DNA of 64,000 bases from Stenopsyche tienmushanensis (Eukaryota > Arthropoda > Insecta > Trichoptera > Stenopsychidae), in the NCBI GenBank assembly GCA_008973525.1, contig WACJ01000114.1, positions 310,001 to 374,000 on the forward strand, read 5' to 3'. Positions 1-10,384 of this stretch are shown piece by piece; positions within the stretch are counted from its first letter, which is position 1; each line of letters starts with the position of its first letter. The notes below the pieces were generated by a model, which did not search any database, was not told the origin of the DNA, and saw only the letters and a program-made list of their open reading frames with translations. The translations under genes were made by a program, and so were the position numbers.

Positions 1-335
1 ATATTTCATATCGATATTCCCATTATTAGAGTCGAGGTGTAGTAAATACATCACCGGTAGGAAAAGGTTAATATAACAATTTGAAAAACATATAAGCACT
101 GTATATATGAATACATAGATTACAGTTTCTGCCCCTAGGTGTCGCATAAGCTTGCCGATTACTAGTTACGCCACTGTTTCCAAGCGTTCAAATTTCGGCG
201 GAAATGTCTCGATTTAGTAGCCTTCTTCGTGCTTATGAGGTGTATGATTTCTGTTAAATAAAAATTTCAATCCCGAATTTATCGGGATTACGTTTCCAGA
301 GATTCATGAGCACCTAAAAATTCCCAAGACTAAAA
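1..335 (-). mobile_element. hAT element, right-hand half, cut by window edge
   Basis: This stretch matches, with scattered changes, the right half of the hAT family seen complete at 9506-10376 and 42962-43948. The shared blocks are a tract beginning ATATTTCATATCGATATTCC, the ACATCACCGGTAG block and the block around GCCACTGTTTCCAAGCGT. Subterminal repeats are still visible at 270-295 (AATCCCGAATTTATCGGGAT), but the terminal inverted repeat has decayed and I cannot place the exact end. It keeps the internal block near 120-260 that the 9506 copy has lost. Strand is that of the transposase in the other copies. This looks like one of the older copies. Confidence 0.75.
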
Positions 336-390
336 CCCAGAGCCGTAACTAGGATATGAAGCGTCCATGGCAAGTATCGTATTTAACTTA

Positions 391-900
391 GAGTTAATTA
401 ATACTGTTGTAAATGCAATATATTAAATATTATTATAATATATGGTTTAAAATAATATACAAAGATATTCCTAAAACTATCTGACCTAACGTATAGATGG
501 CGGTTAATGTTGTAAAAAAAATTACTATGATAGAAATTGTTTAGACGCTACGTTGCTTCCGTGATCGTACAGATCATAAAAAATGCCGCAACGCGCCCTA
601 AAAGAGAACGGAGTGACCATAAGATTTATATGCTTAATCGGTCCGCTTTTCGGATCGCTGATGTGACGAAATAAGTGGCTCGCGATCGGATGTCATACTT
701 GAATATAACGATAATGAAGGGGGTTTAGACAACTTAGTATATATTATTAAAACGGACAGAGTCTATCAGTATTGGTTCATGTAAAGTAGAATGGTTAAGT
801 AAAATAAAAACCATATGCAACATTCGACTGGGTCGGTATTCCGTGTTTTGCGCCCCAAACCCAGTTGTGCCCGTGGCGGGCGCCTGTCGATCGACCCTGT
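391..900. repeat. Dispersed repeat R-A, copy 1 (hairpin-ended)
   Basis: Blocks of this region recur in the same orientation at about 30840-31270: the AATGCAATATATTAAATA block, the GCTACGTTGCTTC block, the GCCCTAAAAGAG block and a terminal segment with AAACCCAGTTG followed by a GC-rich hairpin. Here the hairpin reads GTGCCCG-TGG-CGGGCGC (one mismatched pair), ending near 880. A GC-rich hairpin close to the end of an AT-rich repeat resembles a Helitron 3' end, but I do not see a clear CTRR terminus, so the class is open. Confidence 0.55.
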
Positions 901-1639
901 GAAATATTCATTAACTTTGATTTTTCCTTTTAAAAATGATCAAGTTAAATCAATTAATCGTAAGAATGTCCAAGAATAATCTTTTAGAATTAAATTAGGG
1001 TTGAAACATTCCATCCAAGATAAATGATTTCGAAATGTAATTTAAAAGTGTTATCTTTTAAATTTTAATTCACCACAAGATGTTAATTGTTATTTTTCAT
1101 GTAATCGGAGAATAATTCGACTAAATATTCGATTACATACGGTCTTTCAATTTGCCATTCTTATTAATATGTTTATCGCTGCATTTAGCACGCACGTATA
1201 CAATTAATCCTTCATGGCATTGCGAATGACAGATTGATGGTGAAAATATGGGAAAATTCAGAGCGTTCCACAGGGAAAAATTAAATAACGGTATAAACAC
1301 CGTCGAAACGGAGCCAATAAACAATAACGAATATTTGGCAAATCGAAACTACGTGGTTGCAAACGACAAATTCATATATGAAAATTAAGCTCAATTTTGA
1401 TGCTTCGCAAACCGATATACCCTCCCATCCGATTATAATTGAATTTTAGATGCATCATACCTCCAAATTCCCAATAACTCGATTTTCATGGAAAATTCCA
1501 TTCGTGGCATAGCTACATTTTTAATTCAAGCTCAAACGATACGACCCATTAAACAATTCAATTCTTTGCAACATCACTTGTAGCATAATACACAACAAGC
1601 TAAGCAAGTTTCGGAATTATACAATATGTACAAAACTAC
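901..1639. other. Unassigned AT-rich DNA
   Basis: I recognise no gene, RNA or repeat here. Short open frames exist but show no known motif. Confidence 0.4.
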
Positions 1640-1815
1640 TTTTATTGGATATTATATAATGTATCAAACCATTTTAAATGTGCCTTGAGGTAGACCCATC
1701 ATTAAGCAATCAAACTAATAACTCAATTATCTTGGGGTCAAACCTTCAGGTGTACACATTTTTAAAAACACACTCGCTGTGAAAAGCCATGTCTAAATGG
1801 TTAGTAATGGACCCA
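1640..1815 (+). repeat. Degenerate repeat related to 8350-8500, possibly piggyBac
   Basis: The stretch around CATTAAGCAATCAAACTAAT and the following CTTGGGGTCAAACCTTCAGG parallels 8365-8410, where the translation resembles the piggyBac segment that ends in a KxTG..xxNRI motif. Here only LGVKPSG and a few further residues are readable. The piece is too short and broken for a firm call. The open frame downstream at 1825-2037 (70 codons, basic) has no motif I recognise. Confidence 0.25.
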
Positions 1816-2205
1816 TAAAAATGATTGCTAAAAGCTACCTTAAAAAGAAGATTTCCATCACCGAATAGGATCAAAAAATTGTGCCTAGATTTAAAACGTA
1901 TTATTTCACGGAATCATTGCAATGATTCTGATGATCGATATCGAAAAAATATCGACGATGAGTTTATTGAATTCAGAAAAAACCTTATAACTTTATCCCG
2001 TCAAAAAAATAAGATCGACGATCATATTAACGCGTAAATCTAAAAGGGTTAAGATTTTTACGATGTGCGTGTTGAGGATATTCAAGAAGTACTGGGTGAA
2101 ATGATATTTGAGATAATTCAGAGCATAGTACAGTTGAATGCGATCAAGTTGTTAAACATTTTATCATAAATAAGCATAGTAACATAATAAAGTCATCACA
2201 GCAAA

Positions 2206-3060
2206 ATGGATCATAAAGGAAGATTGGAGATGGGCATGCCACAGGCGTCCGCACTGGGATCAACCCCGTGGAACGTCCTATTCAACAGTCTGCTGAATGT
2301 AGAGATGCAGAACTTGTTGCAGATCTCTTCATTCATGGCAAATAGAAAGCGAAGGGAGAAAAGGCGAAAGAGAATGAAGTCCTCGTCAGAATCATCGCAT
2401 GGATGCGAAGAAATCAGCTTGTCGTTGACGAGCATAAGGTTAAATATAGTATAACTTTATGATGACTCGGGATCCTCATTGACTGCAAGCTGGCTTTCAG
2501 CAAACACATAGAAGTCGCAAAGGCGCAAAATATAGCCAGCGAGCTCGGATGGCGCATGTCCAATATTAGAGGACCGACGCCGTGCAGAAGAAGAATATTA
2601 AACGAAGTCATACACTCAATTACTCCGTAACCCGATATGACATGAGTTGCTTAGATACGAGAGCAACAGGAAGAAGCTGGCCAGGGTCCAACGACAGGGG
2701 ATGCTCCGAGTCATCACAGCGTACAGAATTGTATCTGAAGACGCGGTACTCGTGACTTTGAAGAACTCAAAATTTTTGCAGAGCACAAGCAGAAACTGAA
2801 GGAAGGCTGACAACGAAGATGAGGTCAGAAGACCCGGAAAGAAGGAGAGGCGATCTTCCGCCTGATACAAGCGCTGACGGGGTAGGGCTGCTTCGGAGCA
2901 TATTGAAACGAATAGGTGTCTAATAATAATGTCACCATCACCATTGGTGAGCAAGAAGAACTGGTATCTTTGGCGGGAATGTGTAAAAGAAATGATGATC
3001 GCCAAAGAGGGCAATGAGAGAGAGCGTCAGACTACCTGTTACCCTGAAGCAATGTGATAA
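2206..3060 (+). pseudogene. R1/Jockey-type LINE reverse transcriptase fragment
   Basis: Broken remains of a non-LTR retrotransposon reverse transcriptase on the plus strand. At 2224-2300 the translation reads like the RT motif before the catalytic box (MGMPQASALGSTPWNVLF, compare the usual GVPQGSVLGPxLWN). At about 2465-2750 a second frame reads LGILIDCKLAFSKHI and then LARVQRQGMLRVITAYR. These are the R1/Jockey-clade segments after the palm (fixed order L-x-I-x-ID, then VQR-x-x-LRV-x-x-AYR). The catalytic YADD box and the stretch between the two frames are missing, and frameshifts and stops are present. Two other R1-type fragments lie at 46260-47320 and 59870-60700 on the opposite strand. 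This copy is dead. Confidence 0.7.
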
Positions 3061-5467
3061 ACAATATCAGGGGTACAGAGACAGACAAGGGAGGGATTTA
3101 GTAAGTAAAAATCTGACTATGCTGGGGTCCATTAACTCCCAGATGTCTTATGCTAAATTCCCCTCCCACACGAAAAAAAAGAATTTATCAAATTATTGCT
3201 GTTATATTTTTTAAATAAGGAAAATTTAAGAAATAATTTTAACAAGAAGCTAAGAAAGTGTTTAGCTCTAAATATCAAAATGTGTACATCGAAAATATCA
3301 GAGTATCATAGAAATTTGCAATACCGAAGAACGATTCAAAAATGAGAATATTAAGCCAATAAGAGCGATACCGTCGCTTAATTTTGATTAATAGCAATGA
3401 AGAATTAAACCTTATTTAATATTAACATATAATACTTATGAGCATAATAGAAACCTAGCAATCATTCTTTATGCGAGTTCAATGTTTCGTACAGCACGAA
3501 TTTGCATAATAAAGCATTTTTAGAAACATAATTTACATCCAAAGGTGTCATTCGTTATCGTACAATATATAAGCGATCATTCTAAAGAAAGACTTTTTAA
3601 TGTGGGAGTTTTCCATATGCACTTGTAGCGAATGTTAGACATTTCAATCGGAATTTTAGATTGAATGATATTTTATTATAGCAAATGTAGCCAGTCCCAC
3701 GCATTTCAATGTATCGGATCTAGGAAATCACGATAAGCCTAGATCAAAATATGATATTAAAATTTCCGTTCTCCCTAATTTGTTGATAAAATTATTAAGA
3801 ATCTAAACCATATTTAACAACACTTGTTTTTTTATAAATCCATCCGTTATTTTATATGTATTCTATTTTATATGAATATGGATATTTTAAGGGTGTATTA
3901 TTTACAAACCAATCAGTCATTTGCATATTTTTGTAATAACACTACAACAATAATGTAATAACAGATTCATGGTCTAATGTGACATTGATTTTTCCATTAT
4001 TCATCATTAGTATTTGTTATAAGATTATGGCAATAAATTATTATCGGGATTAATTAGCATGCATTTTCGAACGATATAGTATGAATAAGTTTGTAAAAAT
4101 GCGACTTGTACTCTACCGTAGTAAAATAATGGTTTCGATCAGCCATGGGTCGAATTATGGCAATAAAATCATATGAAAGTCATTAAAAAAAAATTATGAA
4201 CGAAGTCAATCGAAAGCTGAAATTTATCTGTTGATGTAAAATAGGATGTGTTCTTAAATTAGAAACGTTAATGTAATAGTGTGAGGTCGAAATGCAATGA
4301 TTCGATGTTCTTGATTTAGCCGCTGTTATCCAAGCGCCGATTTTTTGTTCTTATTGCTATTAATAATTAAAAAGATTACCTCAGTCCATTGAATAGTTGT
4401 TTAGATTTCTCTAACAGATGGCAAAATTCAATGACGATTTTTCTCTCGTGCTCCTCCATCCCTGCCATTTTTACCATTGCCGGATATTAGAGTGTTGACC
4501 GCAGTATTCGACCGGAATCGTCAAAGCAGCATCCGAATTCACGCCGAGATTCATCGTAATCGATTCTGTAATCCAGAGAAAGAACAATTTTTAGACGACA
4601 AAATGTTTTGAGATGAGTCTTCGCAGAGTTCGCCGTCGGTACAGGTTGCAGAGGTACAACCGGATTGAGCTACGGAACTGAACTGGTTTCATTGACGAAT
4701 GCTTCCTCTACTGGTGAAGAGAGGGATGTTCCTCTCCGTGGGGGGGGGGGTGAAAATGGGCGATTCGTGGGGGTGAGGCTCCATTTTACTTCGTTCCATG
4801 AAAAAGGGACCGTGTGCATCGTAATAACATCCCTCACAAATACACTCTGAACGCATATACAAGCCTCGAATCCTATAAACCCTAACAATTCCCTGGATTA
4901 TTACCAGTAAATAAATAGATATTGTTACGCGAATCAGTTGACCTCTTTTAAGACTTTATTGGATCATAAAAAGTTCCATCTTGTTCGCTTTGTGGCGCAC
5001 ACACTCGACATCAAATATGCACACCATCAATAAATATTAGTTTGCTGCAAAATTAGTGTCGTATTGCGGGATAAATAAAAATCATAACCGCGATCTTTTG
5101 CGGCGCGAACTCCATTATTTGATGGGTTTTTCCGTGCAAATAACCTATCTGGAATTTCAAATAGGATATCAGAAATTTTCCATAAGATTTTAACAAAATG
5201 TGAATGAAGATACTTGTGTATAAATTAATTTTCAATTTTATTACACAAAAACGCGTCCTAATATGAATATTTCAAACAATCTTTTTGCACATCTGTAAAA
5301 AATATCAAAATCATTAAGTGCGGAAATTATTCAATAGTAAGAAATTTTCCATCTTAGCTTTTTTAGCTTCGTGACTGAAATTATTCCAACTGTGTGTAAT
5401 TGAAATTCTAATTGATATTATCAGCTTGCAATTAATTTTGCGAATGGATTATGAAACAATTTTATTT
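3061..5467. other. Unassigned AT-rich DNA with small repeat traces
   Basis: No gene is recognised in these 2.4 kb. A block at about 3700-3800 (GGATCTAGGAAATCACGATA) is distantly similar to parts of the dispersed repeat at 38150-38440 and 63330-63710. A homopolymer run of G lies at about 4741-4750. The open frames on both strands around 4665-4888 overlap each other across this G run and carry no known motif. Confidence 0.4.
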
Positions 5468-5660
5468 TATTAGTAGTTAATTTTAAATTGACGTAAACGT
5501 AGATGATATATCCGTATGTGTACCGCTTATCATCCACACAAATCCACTTTTCTCTCAAGACCGCGCAGCGTGAATCAATCTTGTATATCAATAAATGAAT
5601 CTTAACACTATTGATAGCACACATATTCATTCATTTCTTCATTCTAAACGATACACAGAA
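5468..5660 (-). repeat. piggyBac-type MITE family 2, fragment
   Basis: The block GTACCGCTTATCATCCACAC, followed by a CGCGCAGCGTG block and a TTGATAGCACACA-type block, matches the reverse complement of part of the MITE at 52360-53025. Neither TTAA end is clear. It is a fragment of a family also seen at 7290-7660 and 49710-49958. Confidence 0.5.
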
Positions 5661-6400
5661 TATACAGAATGCATTTTTAAAGCTTATCGATAAATTTGTT
5701 CTCTCCATCTCTGTCTCCGATTCTTAATATCCGTAATCGATATAAGATGCTAATTGATTTTTTTGCATTGTTAATAATTATTGGATAAATTTTATATAAG
5801 ATATAACGCCTTTAAAAGAAGAATAGCTATAATATATCATCTCTTATACGTAAGTCGTTTCCTCAAAAGTCGTAAGAAGTTTCTAATATGCCGTCTGAGT
5901 AATTGAATGATGATAGATAAGTCCATAGACTTCAATCGACGTCCTCGAATTCGACAAGAAGTTAACCCGCTTGTTGGAATTAATTTATGATCCAACTTGA
6001 TCTCAACAAAATGATAATATTAAATTGATATATGTACTATTTAGCGCTGAGGATATTATCCCAATTTGCAGTATTAAATTTGCTCATAAGAATTAGGTAG
6101 GTAAACATATTTAATTAAATTATGACTAACAAGTACGTTTAATAAATACAAACCCTGTACACCATGTAATATGATATCCACTTATACTTAGTTAAATTAA
6201 AAGGGTTAGGTAATTTATTTTTTTGCCATTATATAATTTATATCTTATTGTATAATAATACAAATTAAATTCTTATATACAAGATGATGATATATATTTT
6301 ATGGCAGCTCTTAATATTTATATTAATTGTTTATGTCGATGTTAATTCTTGTATGATCTTCAAAGTCCCACGATAAAAAAATGCAATGATGGAATGGTAT
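5661..6400. other. Unassigned AT-rich DNA
   Basis: No feature is recognised; long A/T runs dominate. Confidence 0.4.
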
Positions 6401-6625
6401 GGGGTGCGGCAGGGAAATTTCCACCCTTGAAGCGACATTTATTCTGAGAAGGGTAGCATGAAGCTTATTTAAAAGAACAGGACCTAACGTTTTCTGTCAT
6501 GTAGGTTTAATAACGATAATAGTCTTTAATTGTTTCTCTATAACATGAAAAAAATATTAAACTGATATCTCATATTCTGTTTGTGTTATTCATTTTTTAA
6601 ATAAGGTAATTTCCCTGCCGCATCC
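6401..6625. mobile_element. Unclassified MITE with about 20-bp inverted ends
   Basis: The left end GGGGTGCGGCAGGGAAATTT (6401-6420) is answered by the reverse complement at 6605-6625, which reads GGATGCGGCAGGGAAATTAC. The 13-base core TGCGGCAGGGAAA is identical. The 225-bp unit between has no coding potential. I could not find a convincing target-site duplication, so the superfamily is undecided. Confidence 0.6.
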
Positions 6626-7289
6626 AGAACTAAAGTATGCTTGATGGCCCTTGGATAAATCATGTTAACGTTCACAAAAAAGTTACCCAGAAGTAATATT
6701 ATATTATTTCACATCTTCATAAAATGTTTGGATACTGTTCGATAAGGATATAAAGGAACTGTCTGTTGAAAATGTAAAGAGGGGGAGGGATAATAAAGCT
6801 TCCAAGCTTAGACTCTTCATATTTTCATAGGACAATTTAACGTTATCGGGCTGCATAATAGCATCGCGTGTCTACACTATGGTCATTATTCTAGTGTCGC
6901 ATTCAATCTATTCAACTCTTCACTCTATACTTATATCTTCAATTTTTTATTAGTTTTTAACACTTAATAATGAATCATTAAGTTGTTATCAATCAAACGC
7001 TAATAAACCCTAATTAACGATCAATCCGGCATCAGAAAAGCCATTAGAAACATAAATGAAGCTAACCAGTCGTGTATGAAGGGTGTTTGGAATAAATTGT
7101 TCAAATAATTAGTTTAAAATTACATAAATCATGAAAATTATATTCAAAATATTATCAAACATATCGATATTTTAGCTGTTTCCGGGAGCATTGAAGATGT
7201 TAGTATAAATTATAGATGACGTTCAAACTTTACGTATGAAACCTAAAGCGAATTTGATTGCCATACCACATTAGAAGCTGTTGCTATAC
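6626..7289. other. Unassigned AT-rich DNA
   Basis: Nothing is recognised beyond A/T-rich low-complexity sequence. Confidence 0.4.
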
Positions 7290-7660
7290 ATACGTTGTGA
7301 GCTAATTTTGAATCATTATTAACTTACACGCTATATTCAAATGTCAGCCACTTATCTCTCAAGATCGCGCAGCGTGTATGAAGCTCGTATATAAATAAAT
7401 AAACACGGTCGATAACACATAATAATCGATACAAAAAACAACAGTCCTGTTTATATAAACAAAGTAAATGTGGAAAAATGGCGTAGTATATAAAAATATG
7501 CTTCCCGTGCGTAAACATCAGTTGACGTAGAACATACCTGGTGTGTTCTTATATAAATCCACTTTTCTCTCGGGGCCACGCAGCGTGAATAAAGCATGTA
7601 TATCAATAAATTAAACTTGACATTGTTGATAGTGTTAGTGTTTTGTATTGGCACATAATA
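7290..7660 (-). repeat. piggyBac-type MITE family 2, two adjacent fragments
   Basis: About 7293-7435 begins TTGTGAGCTAATTTTGAATC, which is the reverse complement of the right end of the MITE at 52360-53025, and continues through the shared GCAGCGTGTATGAAGC block. A second partial copy covers about 7545-7650 (ATCCACTTTTCTCTCGGGGC, GCAGCGTGAATAAAGC). The two pieces lie in the same orientation, so this is a partial tandem or a broken duplication. Confidence 0.55.
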
Positions 7661-7879
7661 TTCGTTTATTTTTCTGGAAGATTTGATTGTGTTCGACCTT
7701 TCCGCGAGTTTTGCATAGTAAATTTGAGTCTACATGTGCAGTTGTGAATAATATATTTTTGTAGTTTTGGTTATGGTTTATAGTTATTTTCTCGTTTGAA
7801 AGAGTTATTACCCAATATAAATCTTATCATAATGTTCAACTCGAATAGTATCTGCTTGCTGATGTTTAAATATTTTTAC

Positions 7880-8640
7880 CTATTAATGCTTGAATTGATT
7901 TGTCTCACATCTTTGATGACTTTACAGTCATCAAAGACGATTCTAAATTTGATTCAAACAATGACTCAAATTGAAAATGGATTAGATTCTATACCATTTT
8001 CGAAAATACCCATGATGAAAATTCAGATGTCGAGTAAAGAGTTCATAGATTATTTTGATTGAATTTCAATAAAGATTTATACAACCTTGTGATAAACCAA
8101 ATCAACTGGTATTCTGTAGAAACATTGTCAAAATCGGATGATGATACAAGCAGAATTGTACAATGAAAAGATTGCACTAAAGACGAAATGAAAGTGGTTA
8201 GGTTTATTATTACACACTGGGACATACGAACTGATTGAATTATTACTGGAAATACATTTTTAATCATCTTACGGGTACTGTATTTTTACAATATCAGAAA
8301 GATTGTCGAGTTTACCGAATATCTTAGGAGATAATTTATGATCTGCACAAACAATTATCGACAGTCCCACGATTAAGCGGTTGAATTAGTAACTCAATCG
8401 ACTTGGATTGAAATATACAGGAGGTGCGATTGACAACCAAATTTTTAACAGATATTCCTTATAAAATACCATGTCAAAATGATCGGCTCATTGGTCGTTT
8501 GTAGCTCACTAATATATTTGCTCATGCAAAAAAAGCCCTATTCAAATAATTTTATGCGGGAGAAGAGGACAAGCCGATAGATCTGATGTTTCCATGGTAC
8601 GATAAGAGGATTAGGAACGTCAAAGGATTTTCTTGAAAAT
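7880..8640 (+). pseudogene. piggyBac transposase remnant
   Basis: Frames shift repeatedly, but in order they show NLVINQINWYSVETLSKS near 8080-8140, which matches the piggyBac segment for which NLxxxxTNxY is typical, then KDEMKVVRFI near 8180, and LNRLGLKYTGG with a following NQIFNRYSL at 8370-8450, which matches the later piggyBac L-G-x-K-x-T-G block. The catalytic aspartates cannot be assigned. An acidic region around 7895-8040 may be the N-terminal end. The copy is non-functional. The call rests on motif order rather than on any intact domain. Confidence 0.5.
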
Positions 8641-9021
8641 ATCAACAAAATATTTGTATATTTTCTGGGAACTTGTTATTTCAAAAACATGTACATGAAA
8701 TCTAACAAAGGAAGAATTAGGTGTATTTGATACGCACACTCCATACATGTCCTGTTTGAAAAGGAGATATTTTGAGATCTAACGTTTCTCATATACATGG
8801 ATCACAATCGCAGAGCATTTTGAAAAAAGTCTTTTCAATTCGTAAGATAGCGAATAAAAGCAAAATAACAAAATTTGCGCGTCGAATTGACGACGAGGAA
8901 AATAAAAATATTTTTAAAATATTCAAATTTGAAAAGGATAAAAAAGCTACTTGAAAAATTAAATATATACATATTTAAGAATATTTAGACGTATGGGGGC
9001 CGTAGCGTGGGACCTTTACGG

Positions 9022-9399
9022 CAGAGCTGTCAAACTCGCGGCCCGCGATATCTTATAAGAATAGATATATGAGAGAGTGATGAAATTATTATCATTTTTA
9101 ATTAAATTTTGATTATTTTTACATATTAGTCACAAATAGGTAACCCTGTCCTACTTTTAAAAATACCTCCGTATCTAATTGCCTTAACTTGAATTGAGGC
9201 AATCTACTCATATCTTAAATTGGAATGGGGAAGTCTGAATTTGAACATTAAGCCTATGAATTATTTGTTTGAGTATTGTTTTTAACTTAAAAACAATTAT
9301 TTCATTGTCGAAAATATTGACAAAATATAAAATAAATATAATAAAAAATAAAATATTTTTTATTTTGGCCCATATTAGCCTTTGAGTTTGACCCATCTA
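9022..9399. mobile_element. Non-autonomous hAT-like element
   Basis: The left end CAGAGCTGTCAAACTCGCGG and the reverse complement of the right end, TAGATGGGTCAAACTCAAAG, share a GTCAAACTC core. This CAGxGxTGTCAAACTC type of end is common in ZBED/Charlie-like hAT elements. A related unit with similar ends lies at 53363-53604. The interior is AT-rich and has no transposase. No clear 8-bp duplication is left. Confidence 0.5.
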
Positions 9400-9505
9400 C
9401 TTAACAGCACTTGCTGCGAGAAGGACGTCCTCCCACATCCAAGGCTAATCGACGACTCCCGTCTAATGCGTGTCACCGCCCAAACAGCAACGGCTCAGAC
9501 GCAAT

Positions 9506-10376
9506 TAGGGAATCCAATCCCGAGCCAAAATTTCGATCCCGGGATTTCGGGATTTCATTAGACAATCCCGGGACCAGTCCCGGGATCCCGGAATTGGGAT
9601 TTTCAATATTTTAAGAAATTACCTTGATGCATTTGATCAAAAATTACTAATCAGTCGATTTGTTCAATATAAAAAATCACTTGAAGGCCAAAGAATTTTA
9701 TTTATTTAAGAAAAGATAAAAATACAATTCAAAAATAGATAAATAAAACACTAAAAAAATCAAATATTATTTTGAAAATATGCCCGAAGTAACATTAACA
9801 TTAAACATTAGTGTTTCCTCTGGATCTGATTTTGGAAGTCAGACAACTTGCTGCTGAAAATGCACGCTCAGCCTCCACACTCGTTGGAAGGATCGTCATC
9901 AGATATTTAAATGCTAGTTCGAGTTGATGATCGCGTGAGCCCTCATTTTCGTATAACACCATCAATGTGACTGATAATTTTTTTTTCTGCTGAGACACGG
10001 ACTAAAAATCGCAAAATTCCCGATTTCCCAACAAATTATTTATTTCCGTCGCTGCAGATGAATACTTAATACTTTGTATATACTATAATATACTATAATA
10101 CTTTGATGTGATTTGTAATTATATTACGGAGGAATACAAAAATTCTGAACCCCGTATCTATTATATTTCATATCGATATTCCCATTATTCGTCGAGGTGT
10201 AGTAAATACATCACCGGTAGGGAAAGGTTACTATAACAATTTGAAAAACATACATGTACGCTATATATGTATACATAGATAAAAATTTCAATCCCGGGAT
10301 TTTCGGGATTACGTTTTCTAATCCCGGGATTATTAAGTACCTAAAACTGTCCGGGATCCCGGGATTGGATTCCCTA
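9506..10376 (-). mobile_element. hAT derivative copy A (complete, 871 bp, with target duplication)
   Basis: Ends are TAGGGAATCCAATCCCG at the left and the inverted GGATTGGATTCCCTA at the right, flanked on both sides by the identical 8-bp duplication GACGCAAT (9498-9505 and 10377-10384). This is the length used by hAT transposases. Both ends carry clustered CCCGGGAT palindromes. The only coding remnant is the C-terminal dimerisation region on the minus strand at 9801-9998, with the hAT signature TSVEAERAFSAASCLTSKIR. The zinc finger and DDE catalytic parts are absent, so the copy depends on a transposase supplied elsewhere. It lacks about 116-123 bp present in the two longer copies, with TAGAT at the break. 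Confidence 0.9.
9801..9998 (-). pseudogene. hAT transposase C-terminal (dimerisation) fragment, copy A
   Basis: A 65-codon frame covers only the end of a hAT transposase. The motif PTSVEAERAFSAASCLTSKI is the hallmark of the hAT C-terminal dimerisation domain; in that family the S-x-x-x-E-R-x-F-S core packs against a partner subunit. It ends early at RSRGNTNV, where the 42962 copy continues RSRLNDETLM, because a short deletion has shifted the frame. No start context or catalytic residues are present. Confidence 0.8.
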
Positions 10377-10384
10377 GACGCAAT

